A DNA stretch of 16,914 bases from positions 1 through 16,914 of the forward strand of contig CANRFS010000012.1 of NCBI GenBank assembly GCA_947629965.1, given 5' to 3'. This DNA is from an uncultured Clostridia bacterium (lineage in GTDB: Bacteria; Bacillota; Clostridia; TANB77; CAG-508). Under the pieces are notes generated by a model. That model had not been told where the DNA came from and searched no databases. It saw only the letters and a list, made by a program, of their open reading frames with translations. Shown here in pieces: positions 7,229-14,148 of this stretch. A program made the translations under genes and the position numbers. Numbering within the stretch: position 1 is the stretch's first letter; each line of letters starts with the position of its first letter.

Positions 7229-10046
7229 TAACTTGTTCCATAATATAAGCCTCTATAATATCTCCCTCTTTAATATCATTATAGTTTTCAATTTGAATTC
7301 CACACTCATATCCTGATGCTACTTCTTTTGCATCGTCTTTCATTCTCTTTAATGATATTAACTTACCATCATGTATTACCACATTGTCTCTTAATACTCT
7401 TACTCCTGCATTTCTTGCAACTTTTCCATTTGTTACATAGCATCCTGCTATTGTACCAACATCAGAAATTTTAAATGTTTGTCTTACTTCTGCATTACCA
7501 ATTATTACTTCTTTGTATACTGGGTCAAGCATTCCTTTCATTGCAGCTTCTACATCTTCTATTGCATTATATATTACAGAATATAGTTTTATTTCAACAT
7601 CCGACTTCTCTGCCATATCTTTTGCTATTGGCTGTGGTCTTACATTAAATCCTATAATTATAGCATTTGAAACATTTGCAAGTGTAACATCACTTTCTGT
7701 TATTGCACCTACATTTGCATGAATTACTTTAACTTTTACTTCATCGTTAGATAATTTTTCTAAAGACTGTTTTACAGCTTCAACAGATCCTTGAACATCT
7801 GCTTTTACTATAATATTTAGCTCTTTTAAGTTTCCTTTTTCTATTTGGCTGAATAAATCATCTAATGTAACCTTTTTATTGCTATTTAAAGCTTTATCCC
7901 TTGCTTGACGTTTTCTTCTTTCCATTAAGTGTTTTGCTGTTTTTTCGTCTTTTACTTCGTAGAAAGTATCTCCAGCCTCTGGTACCTCTGTAAGTCCTGT
8001 TATTTCTACTGGTGTTGATGGTCCTGCTTTTTTAACTTTTTGTCCTTTATCATTTGTCATTGTTCTTATTCTACCTATAACAGAACCTACTAATATTGTA
8101 TCTCCAATATCCAATGTACCACGTTGTACAAGCATTGTAGCTACTGGTCCTTTTGCTTTGTCTAATTTTGCTTCTATAACTACACCTTTTGCTTGTTTAT
8201 TAGGATTTGCTTTTAGCTCTTTCATGTCAGCTACTAATAATACCATTTCTAATAAGTTGTCTATATTAATTCTCTTCTTTGCTGAAATTGGGACAAATAT
8301 TGTGTCTCCTCCCCATTCTTCAGAAACTAAATCATATTCAGCAAGTTCTTGTTTTACTTTGTCTGGATTTGCTCCTTCTACATCTATTTTATTTATTGCA
8401 ACAATTATTGGTATTCCTGCAGCTTTTGCATGGTTTATAGCTTCTACTGTTTGTGGCATTACTCCATCATTTGCTGCAACTACAAGTATTGCTATATCTG
8501 TTATTTGAGCTCCTCTTGCTCTCATTGCCGTAAATGCTTCATGTCCTGGTGTATCTAAGAATGTGATTTCTCGTCCATTAACTTCAACTTTGTATGCACC
8601 TATTGCTTGAGTAATTCCTCCTGCTTCACCTGCTATAACATTTGTTTCTCTTACTGCATCTAAAAGTGATGTTTTACCATGATCTACGTGCCCCATAACA
8701 ACAATTACTGGTGGTCTAGGTTTTAATTCCTCATCTTTATCCTCACTATCATCAAATAATATATCTTCATCTGTAACTACTTCTTTTTTATGAGCAGTTA
8801 CACCAAATTCTTGGGCAATTAAAAATGCTGTATCAAAATCTACTTCATTATTTATTGTTGCCAAAATTCCATATCCTAATAATTTTTTTATAATTTCGCT
8901 ACTTGTCTTTTTTAGCTCTGTGCTTAAATCTTTTACTGTAATTGTCTCTGGGATTGTAATATCTGTTAAATCAAATATTTTTTGTTTTACTCTGTTTTCG
9001 TTTTGTTGTAATTTCTTTTTGCTTCTTCTTCCTCTTGTAGTTGTTAAATCATAATAATCAAACATTGAACCTTCATCAAACATATTTGATAATCTATCTT
9101 CTTGTTTTAAATCTTTTAATTTATGACTACTTATTTCTTCATATTCATTTCTTCTAGATTTTGCAGATTTTTTATTTGTTCTCTCTTCATATTTATTATT
9201 ATTTTTTTGTTTATCAATAGATTTATTTGAATACTCTCTTACGCTTTCTTTCTCAACAATATCTGATGCCATAATATTTTTAATGTTTTTTTCAATTCCT
9301 TTTTCATCAAGAGGTTTTCTTCCAAAATTTGATTGTCCTCCTTGACCATTTCTATTGAAAGGCCTGTTATTTTGCCCATTTCTATTAAATTGCCTATTTC
9401 CATTGTTTTGAAAGTCTCTATTAAATTGTCTATTAGAGTTATTGTAATTATTATATGGTCTATTATTATATCCTTCTCTGTTAAATGACCTATTACCATT
9501 GTTAAATGGCCTTGTTTGGGTAGTATTGTTGTTTTTTCTATCCATATGATTTTGTGGTGGATTGTTTTGTACTGTTTCTTGTGTTTCAGTTTTTTTAACT
9601 TCTTCTTTTTGAATTTTTTCAACTTTAGGCTCGATTCTAGGTTCAACTTTAGGTTTTTCTGGAGTCGTTTTCTTTCCGAATAATTCACTAACAGTAAGTG
9701 GTTTGTTAGGCTTATTTCTATAAACTATATTATAGTCTGTTTTTCTTTCTCTTTCTATAAATCCTACATCTCTGTTTTGTTTTTTTTCTGTTTTACTTTC
9801 TTCTTTTACTTTTTCATTTTCGTCTGATACTATTACAGCTCTTCTTATTATTACTGGTTCTTCTTTTTTATCTTTTACTTCTTTTTTTATTCCTGAAAAC
9901 TTTGCCTCGATTTTTTTAGCATCTTCTTCATCCACACTACTCATATGCGATTTTACATCTAAACCTAATTCTAAAGCTTTATCTACAACTTCTTTACTAT
10001 TTACTCCTATTTTTTTTGCTATTTCATGTAATTTAATTTTTCCCAA
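7221..10046 (-). CDS. infB: Translation initiation factor IF-2
   Basis: IF-2 is the GTPase that delivers initiator tRNA and joins the subunits. The 941-residue product begins with an IF2_N domain (GKIKLHEIAKKIGV). A long charged, disordered region follows, including an Asn/Arg/Phe/Gly-rich tract at about residues 175-245. Next come a second IF2_N region and the G domain with GHVDHGKTS (about 450), DTPGHEAF and NKID (about 550), then the beta-barrel and C-terminal fMet-tRNA domains. An in-frame ATG lies at 10061, but it overlaps the ribosome site; TTG at 10046 lies six bases after GGAGGTG and starts the canonical MGKIKLHE, so I chose it. The stop codon lies inside the palindrome at 7106-7228. 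Confidence 0.95.
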   Translation of the reverse strand: MGKIKLHEIAKKIGVNSKEVVDKALELGLDVKSHMSSVDEEDAKKIEAKFSGIKKEVKDKKEEPVIIRRAVIVSDENEKVKEESKTEKKQNRDVGFIERERKTDYNIVYRNKPNKPLTVSELFGKKTTPEKPKVEPRIEPKVEKIQKEEVKKTETQETVQNNPPQNHMDRKNNNTTQTRPFNNGNRSFNREGYNNRPYNNYNNSNRQFNRDFQNNGNRQFNRNGQNNRPFNRNGQGGQSNFGRKPLDEKGIEKNIKNIMASDIVEKESVREYSNKSIDKQKNNNKYEERTNKKSAKSRRNEYEEISSHKLKDLKQEDRLSNMFDEGSMFDYYDLTTTRGRRSKKKLQQNENRVKQKIFDLTDITIPETITVKDLSTELKKTSSEIIKKLLGYGILATINNEVDFDTAFLIAQEFGVTAHKKEVVTDEDILFDDSEDKDEELKPRPPVIVVMGHVDHGKTSLLDAVRETNVIAGEAGGITQAIGAYKVEVNGREITFLDTPGHEAFTAMRARGAQITDIAILVVAANDGVMPQTVEAINHAKAAGIPIIVAINKIDVEGANPDKVKQELAEYDLVSEEWGGDTIFVPISAKKRINIDNLLEMVLLVADMKELKANPNKQAKGVVIEAKLDKAKGPVATMLVQRGTLDIGDTILVGSVIGRIRTMTNDKGQKVKKAGPSTPVEITGLTEVPEAGDTFYEVKDEKTAKHLMERRKRQARDKALNSNKKVTLDDLFSQIEKGNLKELNIIVKADVQGSVEAVKQSLEKLSNDEVKVKVIHANVGAITESDVTLANVSNAIIIGFNVRPQPIAKDMAEKSDVEIKLYSVIYNAIEDVEAAMKGMLDPVYKEVIIGNAEVRQTFKISDVGTIAGCYVTNGKVARNAGVRVLRDNVVIHDGKLISLKRMKDDAKEVASGYECGIQIENYNDIKEGDIIEAYIMEQVKN

Positions 10047-10096
10047 CAATATCACCTCCATTATAATTGATTTTACTATTAAGCTCTTTGTTTCTT

Positions 10097-10357
10097 CTAC
10101 TTATCAATAATTACACCCCTTAAATTTTTATAAATTTCTTCATCTATTTTAGTTTCAAAAACTTTGTCTAATCTTTTTGATTTTATTAATTTATCTAAAC
10201 AATTTATATTATCACATATATATGCGCCTCTTCCAGGCAACTTTCCGGTTTTATCTATTGAAATAATACCATCTTTATTCATAACAATTCTTATAAGATC
10301 TTTTTTGTCTTTTTTTTGATTACATCCCATACATGTTCTCTGTACGACCTTTTTCAT
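10097..10357 (-). CDS. ylxR: YlxR family RNA-binding protein
   Basis: A small basic protein of the YlxR family, always found in the nusA-infB operon; in Bacillus it has been linked to RNase P regulation. The product has the motifs RTCMGCNQKKDKKDLIRIV and GRGAYICDNINC. An ATG at 10366 is also in frame, but it sits on the AAGGA site; the ATG at 10357 gives 10 bases of spacing and lies one base after the nusA stop, so 86 residues is likelier. No YlxQ (L7Ae-like) gene follows before infB, unlike in Bacillus. Confidence 0.9.
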   Translation of the reverse strand: MKKVVQRTCMGCNQKKDKKDLIRIVMNKDGIISIDKTGKLPGRGAYICDNINCLDKLIKSKRLDKVFETKIDEEIYKNLRGVIIDK

Positions 10358-10358
10358 A

Positions 10359-11477
10359 TTATTCATTTCCTTCTACAGTTTCTTCTTTGCTTGATGTATT
10401 AGCTCCACTTTCTTGTTTTTCTAGCAATTCTCTAAATTGAGATTCACTTTTTATATCTATTTTCCAGTTTGTTAATTTTGCAGCTAATCTTACATTTTGT
10501 CCTGATTTACCTATTGCCAATGATAATTGGTCATCTGGAACTATAACTTGTGCAAATTTTTCTTCTTCTTTTATATCTACTGCCATTACTTGTGCTGGAA
10601 GTAATGCTGCTGAAATAAATATTGATGGATCTTCGTTCCATTCTATAACATCTATTTTCTCACCCTTCAATTCATTAATTATGTTTTGAATTCTTATACC
10701 CTTTTGTCCTACACATGAACCTACTGGATCTATGTTTTCGTTTGTAGAGTATACAGCTACTTTACTTCTAGAGCCCGCATCTCTTGATACACTTTTTATT
10801 TCAATTAGTCCCTCATATATTTCAGGTATTTCAAATTCAAATAATTTTCTTACAAAATCAGGATGACTTCTTGAAACTAATACTTGTGGTGCTCCTTTTA
10901 TTCCTTTTTCTACACTAACAACATAAGCTCTTATTTTATCATTTACTTTATAGTTTTCAGTAGGTATTTGATCTTTTACAAGCATTATACCTTCTAATTT
11001 ACCTAAATCTAATACTACTGTACCACCATCTGCTTTTTGTACTATTCCAGAAACTATTTCACCTTTTCTATCATTATATTCTGAAAAAACCATATTTCTT
11101 TCTGCTTCTCTTATTTTTTGTACTATAACTTGTTTTGCAGTTTGAGCAGCTATTCTACCGAAATCTCTAGGAATAATCTCAAATTCTACTGTATCTCCGA
11201 CTTTTGCTTTTTTATTTTCTTTTTTTGCTTCTTCTAAACTTATTTGTAGCATTTCATCTTCTACTTCTTCTACTATTTCTTTTACAGAATAAACTTTTAT
11301 ATCTCCTGTTTCAGCATCCATTGTTACTTTTACATTTTCTGCGGAATCAAAATTTCTTTTATATGCTGTAACTAATGCAGTTTCTAACGATTCTAATAAA
11401 TATTCTTTGTTTATTCCTCTTTCCTTTTCTAATTCTTCGATAGCAGTTATTAGTTCTTTAGTTTCAATTGATTTCAT
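10359..11477 (-). CDS. nusA: Transcription termination/antitermination factor NusA
   Basis: NusA binds RNA polymerase and nascent RNA and modulates pausing, termination and antitermination. The 372-residue product has the N-terminal polymerase-binding domain (about 1-125), an S1 domain (about 132-200, with GEIVSGIVQKADGGTVVLDLG), and two KH domains including DPVGSCVGQKGIRIQNI and SLAIGKSGQNVRLAAKLTNWKIDI. A short acidic tail replaces the C-terminal repeats of E. coli NusA, as in other Firmicutes. It starts 18 bases after rimP with an AGAAAGGA site. Confidence 0.96.
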   Translation of the reverse strand: MKSIETKELITAIEELEKERGINKEYLLESLETALVTAYKRNFDSAENVKVTMDAETGDIKVYSVKEIVEEVEDEMLQISLEEAKKENKKAKVGDTVEFEIIPRDFGRIAAQTAKQVIVQKIREAERNMVFSEYNDRKGEIVSGIVQKADGGTVVLDLGKLEGIMLVKDQIPTENYKVNDKIRAYVVSVEKGIKGAPQVLVSRSHPDFVRKLFEFEIPEIYEGLIEIKSVSRDAGSRSKVAVYSTNENIDPVGSCVGQKGIRIQNIINELKGEKIDVIEWNEDPSIFISAALLPAQVMAVDIKEEEKFAQVIVPDDQLSLAIGKSGQNVRLAAKLTNWKIDIKSESQFRELLEKQESGANTSSKEETVEGNE

Positions 11478-11495
11478 TTTTTATCATCCTTTCTT

Positions 11496-11948
11496 TTACC
11501 AGTTATATACTGTTTTTATTTGTGATATGTTTTTTCTGTCTATTTTTATTTCTTGATTATTTAAAATAGTTATATAATCCTTATCAAAATCTTTTAATAT
11601 TCCTTTGTATTGCTTTTGTCCGTCTAACGGTTTAAATAATTTTATTTGAACTTCTTTTTCTATATTATCTTTTAAATGTTTGTCCTTTCTTAAGATTCTT
11701 TCGACACCTGGAGAGGAAACTTCTAAAAAATATTGTTCTTTGATGTAATCTTCCTTATCTAGAAGTTCTGTTATTATATTGCTTACTTTTTCGCAGTCAT
11801 TTAAATCTATTCCTTTTTCAGAATCTATGTAAATCCTTAGAAAATAGTCTTTTCCTTCTTTTACATATTCAACGTCGTACAATTCGTAACCTAAATCATT
11901 AATAGTTTTAGATACTAAATTTTCAACTTTTTCTTCTATATTTGCCAA
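11496..11948 (-). CDS. rimP: Ribosome maturation factor RimP
   Basis: RimP assists 30S assembly. The 150-residue product has the family motifs LGYELYDVEYVKEGKDYFLRIYID, DCEKVS and YFLEVSSPGVERIL, then the C-terminal SH3-like domain. The start is TTG (11946-11948), eight bases after AAGGAG, and no ATG is a good alternative. It is the first gene of the nusA operon, with a consensus promoter at 12024-12052 and a leader hairpin at 11972-11998. Confidence 0.94.
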   Translation of the reverse strand: MANIEEKVENLVSKTINDLGYELYDVEYVKEGKDYFLRIYIDSEKGIDLNDCEKVSNIITELLDKEDYIKEQYFLEVSSPGVERILRKDKHLKDNIEKEVQIKLFKPLDGQKQYKGILKDFDKDYITILNNQEIKIDRKNISQIKTVYNW

Positions 11949-11971
11949 AGTGCTTTCTCCTTTTCAAAACT

Positions 11972-11998
11972 GAAGAGTGGGATTTGTTCCCACTCTTC
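11972..11998 (-). promoter_or_regulatory. rimP leader hairpin
   Basis: An 11-bp perfect stem GAAGAGTGGGA / TCCCACTCTTC with a 5-base loop in the 5' leader of rimP, about 10 bases before its ribosome site. On the minus strand it is followed by AGTTTTG, a weak T-run. It could be an attenuator, a processing site or a protein-binding site for feedback control of the nusA operon; the sequence alone does not decide. Confidence 0.6.
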
Positions 11999-12023
11999 TA
12001 GTTATTTTTTCAATTGCTTTTAT

Positions 12024-12052
12024 ATTATATACCCTTTTTTTGGAAAAATCAA
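12024..12052 (-). promoter_or_regulatory. Promoter of the rimP-nusA-infB operon
   Basis: TTGATT (12047-12052), a 17-base spacer and a perfect TATAAT (12024-12029). The leader RNA would be about 70 bases and would contain the hairpin at 11972-11998. Confidence 0.75.
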
Positions 12053-12120
12053 GGTTTCATGTGAAAATTTTTGCTTATTTTCACTTTATAATTTACATAG
12101 TTCGTTATTTTTGTTTTGCA

Positions 12121-12271
12121 AAACAAACAAAGGACTATGTTTACATAGTCCTTTTACTCTAGTTATTTGGTAGGCGTGGCTGCCTCCTACATCTCTCGGG
12201 TTATACCCTGTCAATACCATCGGCGTGTGGTTGCCACGAAATTTACCACCTCAAATAACTACTTATATTGT
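12121..12271 (-). ncRNA. Structured RNA gene of unknown class
   Basis: A stand-alone RNA gene is supported by four signals on the minus strand. First, there is a strong promoter, TAGACA-17-TATAAT with TG before the -10 (12278-12306). Second, a GC-rich block of about 90 bases sits in very AT-rich surroundings and has no reading frame. Third, the ends close as AGTTATTT/AAATAACT (12253-12260 with 12161-12168), with GGTGG/CTACC stacked inside. Fourth, an intrinsic terminator follows (12129-12154, then TTTGTTTGTTTT). Inner hairpins include GTGG-CAA-CCAC and GGGT-ATA-ACCC. I compared it mentally with SRP RNA, 6S RNA, T-boxes and common riboswitches and found no match. It lies right behind a nuclease-like gene, and its -35 overlaps that gene's stop codon. 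Confidence 0.7.
12129..12154 (-). terminator. Terminator of the structured RNA
   Basis: Stem AAAGGACTATG / CATAGTCCTTT with a 4-base loop, followed on the minus strand by TTTGTTTGTTTT. It sits just after the closing stem of the RNA and before the rimP promoter, so it isolates the RNA gene from the rimP operon. Confidence 0.8.
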
Positions 12272-12277
12272 ATTTTA

Positions 12278-12306
12278 ATTATAGCATTCCTATTCATCAT
12301 TGTCTA
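12278..12306 (-). promoter_or_regulatory. Promoter of the structured RNA
   Basis: TAGACA (12301-12306), a 17-base spacer ending in TGC, and a perfect TATAAT (12278-12283), giving an extended -10. The -35 overlaps the stop codon of the nuclease-like gene (12304-12306). The expected start is near 12271. Confidence 0.7.
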
Positions 12307-12735
12307 GTCTTTTTTCCATACAATTTCCTTGTTTCTTAAATATTGATTATATTTCTTCTTTCCAACTTTTAAAAAAGTTATTATTGAATTTTTGTAATTT
12401 TTATTGTCTTTTCCAGTATGCAACCTTAATATTAATTGAAATCTTTTATCCTTATCTTTAAATTCTTTCAATAAAAAGCCTGTATTAGGTTTTGCATCTC
12501 TAATAATATAGTCAGGATCTTCTACAATTTCTTTTACATATTTAAAGTATTTTTCATAATCACTTGGATGTCTTTCTTTTATATGTTCTACTTGTTTATT
12601 AGTTAAAATAACTTCATCTGATATTATGTTTGCTGTTATCTTCTTGAACTTTGACTTATCAATTTTTCCTATATATTGTATACCTTCTACATTATTATTT
12701 TCTTTCGATATATTTTTAAATTTGTTATTTTTCAA
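12304..12735 (-). CDS. PBECR/MuF-C-like nuclease domain protein
   Basis: The C-terminal 100 residues (from EVILTNKQVEHIKERHPSDY through the NSIITFLKVGKKKYNQYLRNKEIVWKK end) resemble the phage Barnase-EndoU-ColicinE5/D-RelE-like (PBECR) nuclease domain found alone or at the C-terminus of phage MuF proteins. The family match is from memory and the subtype is uncertain. His54, Glu57, Arg58 and His59 of the HIKERHP motif, and later Arg and His residues (LRLHTG), could be catalytic. The only ordinary start is TTG at 12735, 11 bases after AGGAG. The frame stays open for 34 more codons to a CTG (12835-12837) preceded by AGGGGG, so a longer product is possible. A structured RNA follows directly. Confidence 0.7.
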   Translation of the reverse strand: MKNNKFKNISKENNNVEGIQYIGKIDKSKFKKITANIISDEVILTNKQVEHIKERHPSDYEKYFKYVKEIVEDPDYIIRDAKPNTGFLLKEFKDKDKRFQLILRLHTGKDNKNYKNSIITFLKVGKKKYNQYLRNKEIVWKKD

Positions 12736-12860
12736 TGTTTTTTCTACTCCTGATATTGATTTCTTTTTATTTTGTTTTTTCTTGGAAATTTTGGATAGAT
12801 TTATCCTTGAAATAAGCTTTAAGAAAAATGGAAGCAGTTTAACTTGCCCCCTCTATTTAT

Positions 12861-12889
12861 ATTTTACATTCACTTTTTATATTTTGCAA
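12861..12889 (-). promoter_or_regulatory. Promoter upstream of the nuclease-like gene
   Basis: TTGCAA (12884-12889), a 17-base spacer ending in TG, and TAAAAT (12861-12866). The start would fall near 12854, leaving about 120 bases before the TTG start; most of that leader is open in frame with the gene. Together with the divergent sortase promoter this accounts for the 301 bases between 12736 and 13036. Confidence 0.6.
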
Positions 12890-12927
12890 CGATTTTGTAT
12901 TCTCTTTTTCGACATTCATTATGAATT

Positions 12928-12955
12928 TTTACTGTTTTTTTGACAATGATATAAT
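12928..12955 (+). promoter_or_regulatory. Possible promoter of the sortase gene
   Basis: TATAAT (12950-12955) with TTTACT 16 bases upstream (12928-12933). A second -35-like TTGACA (12940-12945) overlaps it, paired with only a weak TTAATT. The leader to the sortase start is about 75 bases and contains an inverted repeat TTTACATAG / CTATGTAAA (about 12967-12975 and 13019-13027). Confidence 0.45.
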
Positions 12956-13036
12956 CTAATTATTAATTTACATAGTTCCTTAATTTTATCTTTATATTAA
13001 TGTATATTTATTTTTTATCTATGTAAAATAATTATT

Positions 13037-13663
13037 ATGAATCAAATTTTATTTATTTATCATAAAAATAAAAAAAATAAAAAAATAAGAAAGTTTAAAT
13101 TTATATTTGTTTTTTCACTGGTACTAATTTTTATTGCGTTTTTATACTATATTTATACTTATAATATTTCCAGCAAAAAAGAAAATATTTCTTCTACTCT
13201 ATTAAATAGATTTAATATACAACATTTATATTCAGAAGATGAAGAGTATTCAATTATATCTCTTAATGAAAATAAAGATTATTTTGTAATTGGTAGTATA
13301 GAAATCCCAGATATAAAAATTAATTATCCCATACTTTCAGAAACGAATGATGAATTATTAAAAATTGCTCCATGTAGATTTTATGGACCATTTCCAAATA
13401 AAATTGGCAATTTATGTATTGCTGGTCATAATTATGACGATAATCGTTTTTTTAGTAATTTATATAAATTAGAAATTGGAGACACAATTAATATATATGA
13501 TTCTGCAAATTCTTTAATTGTTTATTCTGTTTATGATAAATATGAAATTAATAAGAATGATACTTCATGTACGTCTCAAAATACTCATGGAAAAAGAGAA
13601 ATAACTCTAGTTACTTGTAATAATTTAAATGGAAATAGGCTAATAATCAAGGCAAGAGAATAA
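13037..13663 (+). CDS. Sortase (membrane transpeptidase)
   Basis: Sortases cleave a sorting signal after Thr and attach the protein to cell-wall material. The 208-residue product has a Lys-rich cytoplasmic start, one membrane anchor (about residues 21-42) and an extracellular domain with the catalytic set His131 (AGHNYDD), Cys194 (TLVTCN) and Arg201 (NGNRL). Also typical is the early strand IGSIEIPDIKINYPIL. TLVTC fits class D or a related class; the exact class is uncertain. It is the only convincing plus-strand gene and converges on a secreted protein with an IPYTG signal. No ribosome binding site is visible before the ATG. Confidence 0.9.
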   Translation: MNQILFIYHKNKKNKKIRKFKFIFVFSLVLIFIAFLYYIYTYNISSKKENISSTLLNRFNIQHLYSEDEEYSIISLNENKDYFVIGSIEIPDIKINYPILSETNDELLKIAPCRFYGPFPNKIGNLCIAGHNYDDNRFFSNLYKLEIGDTINIYDSANSLIVYSVYDKYEINKNDTSCTSQNTHGKREITLVTCNNLNGNRLIIKARE

Positions 13664-13685
13664 GGCTATTTGTTAAAATAGCCTT
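13662..13685. terminator. Bidirectional terminator between sortase and its neighbour
   Basis: Stem AAGGCTATTT / AAATAGCCTT with a 4-base loop, starting inside the sortase stop codon. T-rich stretches on the plus side and, for the convergent gene, on the minus side suggest shared use. Confidence 0.65.
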
Positions 13686-13709
13686 TAAATTCTAAAATAT
13701 TTTGTTATA

Positions 13710-14042
13710 TTATACATTATAATCTCTTATTTTTTTATAAGCATAAACTGCTGATACACCACAAATTGCTATAATAACTATTACTGAATAATCTACGCCA
13801 GTGTATGGTATACTTCCTGTTATATTATTTGTATTAGTATTAGTATTTGTATTAGTGTTTGTATTATTATTTGTTGTAGATGGTATTTGTTCAAATTCAG
13901 TATTACTATTACTATTATTATTCATACTTGCTAGCATTTCATTAATATCTGGTACATCATTTGCAAATACAGTTGTTGTAATAGCTAAAACCAAAGCTAC
14001 AATTGAAATTATAAATATTATTAATTCTTTCTTTTTTGACAT
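13710..14042 (-). CDS. Small secreted protein with IPYTG sorting signal
   Basis: A probable sortase substrate of 110 residues. It has a signal peptide (basic MSKKKE, hydrophobic core, likely cut after VFA at residue 27), a short Asn/Ser/Thr-rich body with a (Asn-Thr)n tract at about 58-72, and a classic C-terminal sorting signal: IPYTG (78-82), a membrane segment (about 84-102) and a KK/R tail. The first residue of the motif is Ile instead of Leu. The mature part is only about 50 residues, so it may be a spacer, stalk or signalling peptide. AGAGGAGA precedes the ATG. The convergent sortase is the obvious partner. Confidence 0.85.
   Translation of the reverse strand: MSKKKELIIFIISIVALVLAITTTVFANDVPDINEMLASMNNNSNSNTEFEQIPSTTNNNTNTNTNTNTNTNNITGSIPYTGVDYSVIVIIAICGVSAVYAYKKIRDYNV
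13828..13873. repeat. Hexamer tandem repeat encoding (Asn-Thr)n
   Basis: About seven degenerate copies of a 6-base unit (TATTAG / TATTTG on the plus strand), giving alternating Asn and Thr codons. Gain or loss of units would keep the frame and only change the length of the wall-spanning linker. Confidence 0.7.
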
Positions 14043-14074
14043 ATTACTTATCTCCTCTTTACTTTTATACTATT

Positions 14075-14104
14075 ATTATAAATTATTCTCTTATATTTAT
14101 ACAA
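14075..14104 (-). promoter_or_regulatory. Promoter of the sortase-substrate gene
   Basis: TTGTAT (14099-14104), an 18-base spacer and TATAAT (14075-14080), about 30 bases before the start codon. A second candidate, TTGATT-17-TATAAA, lies just upstream. Confidence 0.5.
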
Positions 14105-14148
14105 TATTTTTCAAAAAAAATCAATACTTTTTTTGAAAATTTATCGAT

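Noticed and set aside
9330..9500. Tandem repeats in infB as a CRISPR array or mobile element
   Set aside because: The repeats are in frame, degenerate and encode an Asn/Arg-rich protein linker.
9239..9688. Lys-rich 149-aa frame inside infB
   Set aside because: It is an out-of-frame shadow of the biased IF-2 linker, with no ribosome site or family features.
12220..12245. Hammerhead ribozyme on the plus strand (CACGAAA)
   Set aside because: The partner core CTGATGA is missing and the promoter and terminator point to the minus strand.
12161..12260. Identification of the structured RNA as SRP RNA
   Set aside because: It has CAGG and GCAGCC words as in SRP RNA, but lacks the conserved GGTCAGGTCCGGAAGGAAGCAG apical hairpin and has a GGGTATAACCC hairpin instead.
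13828..13873. CRISPR-like short repeats
   Set aside because: The units are 6 bases with no spacers and encode an Asn-Thr tract.
14102..14137. AT-only inverted repeat (TTTTCAAAAAAA / TTTTTTTGAAAA) as a terminator
   Set aside because: The stem has only one G-C pair and overlaps promoter-like sequence of the substrate gene; too weak to call.
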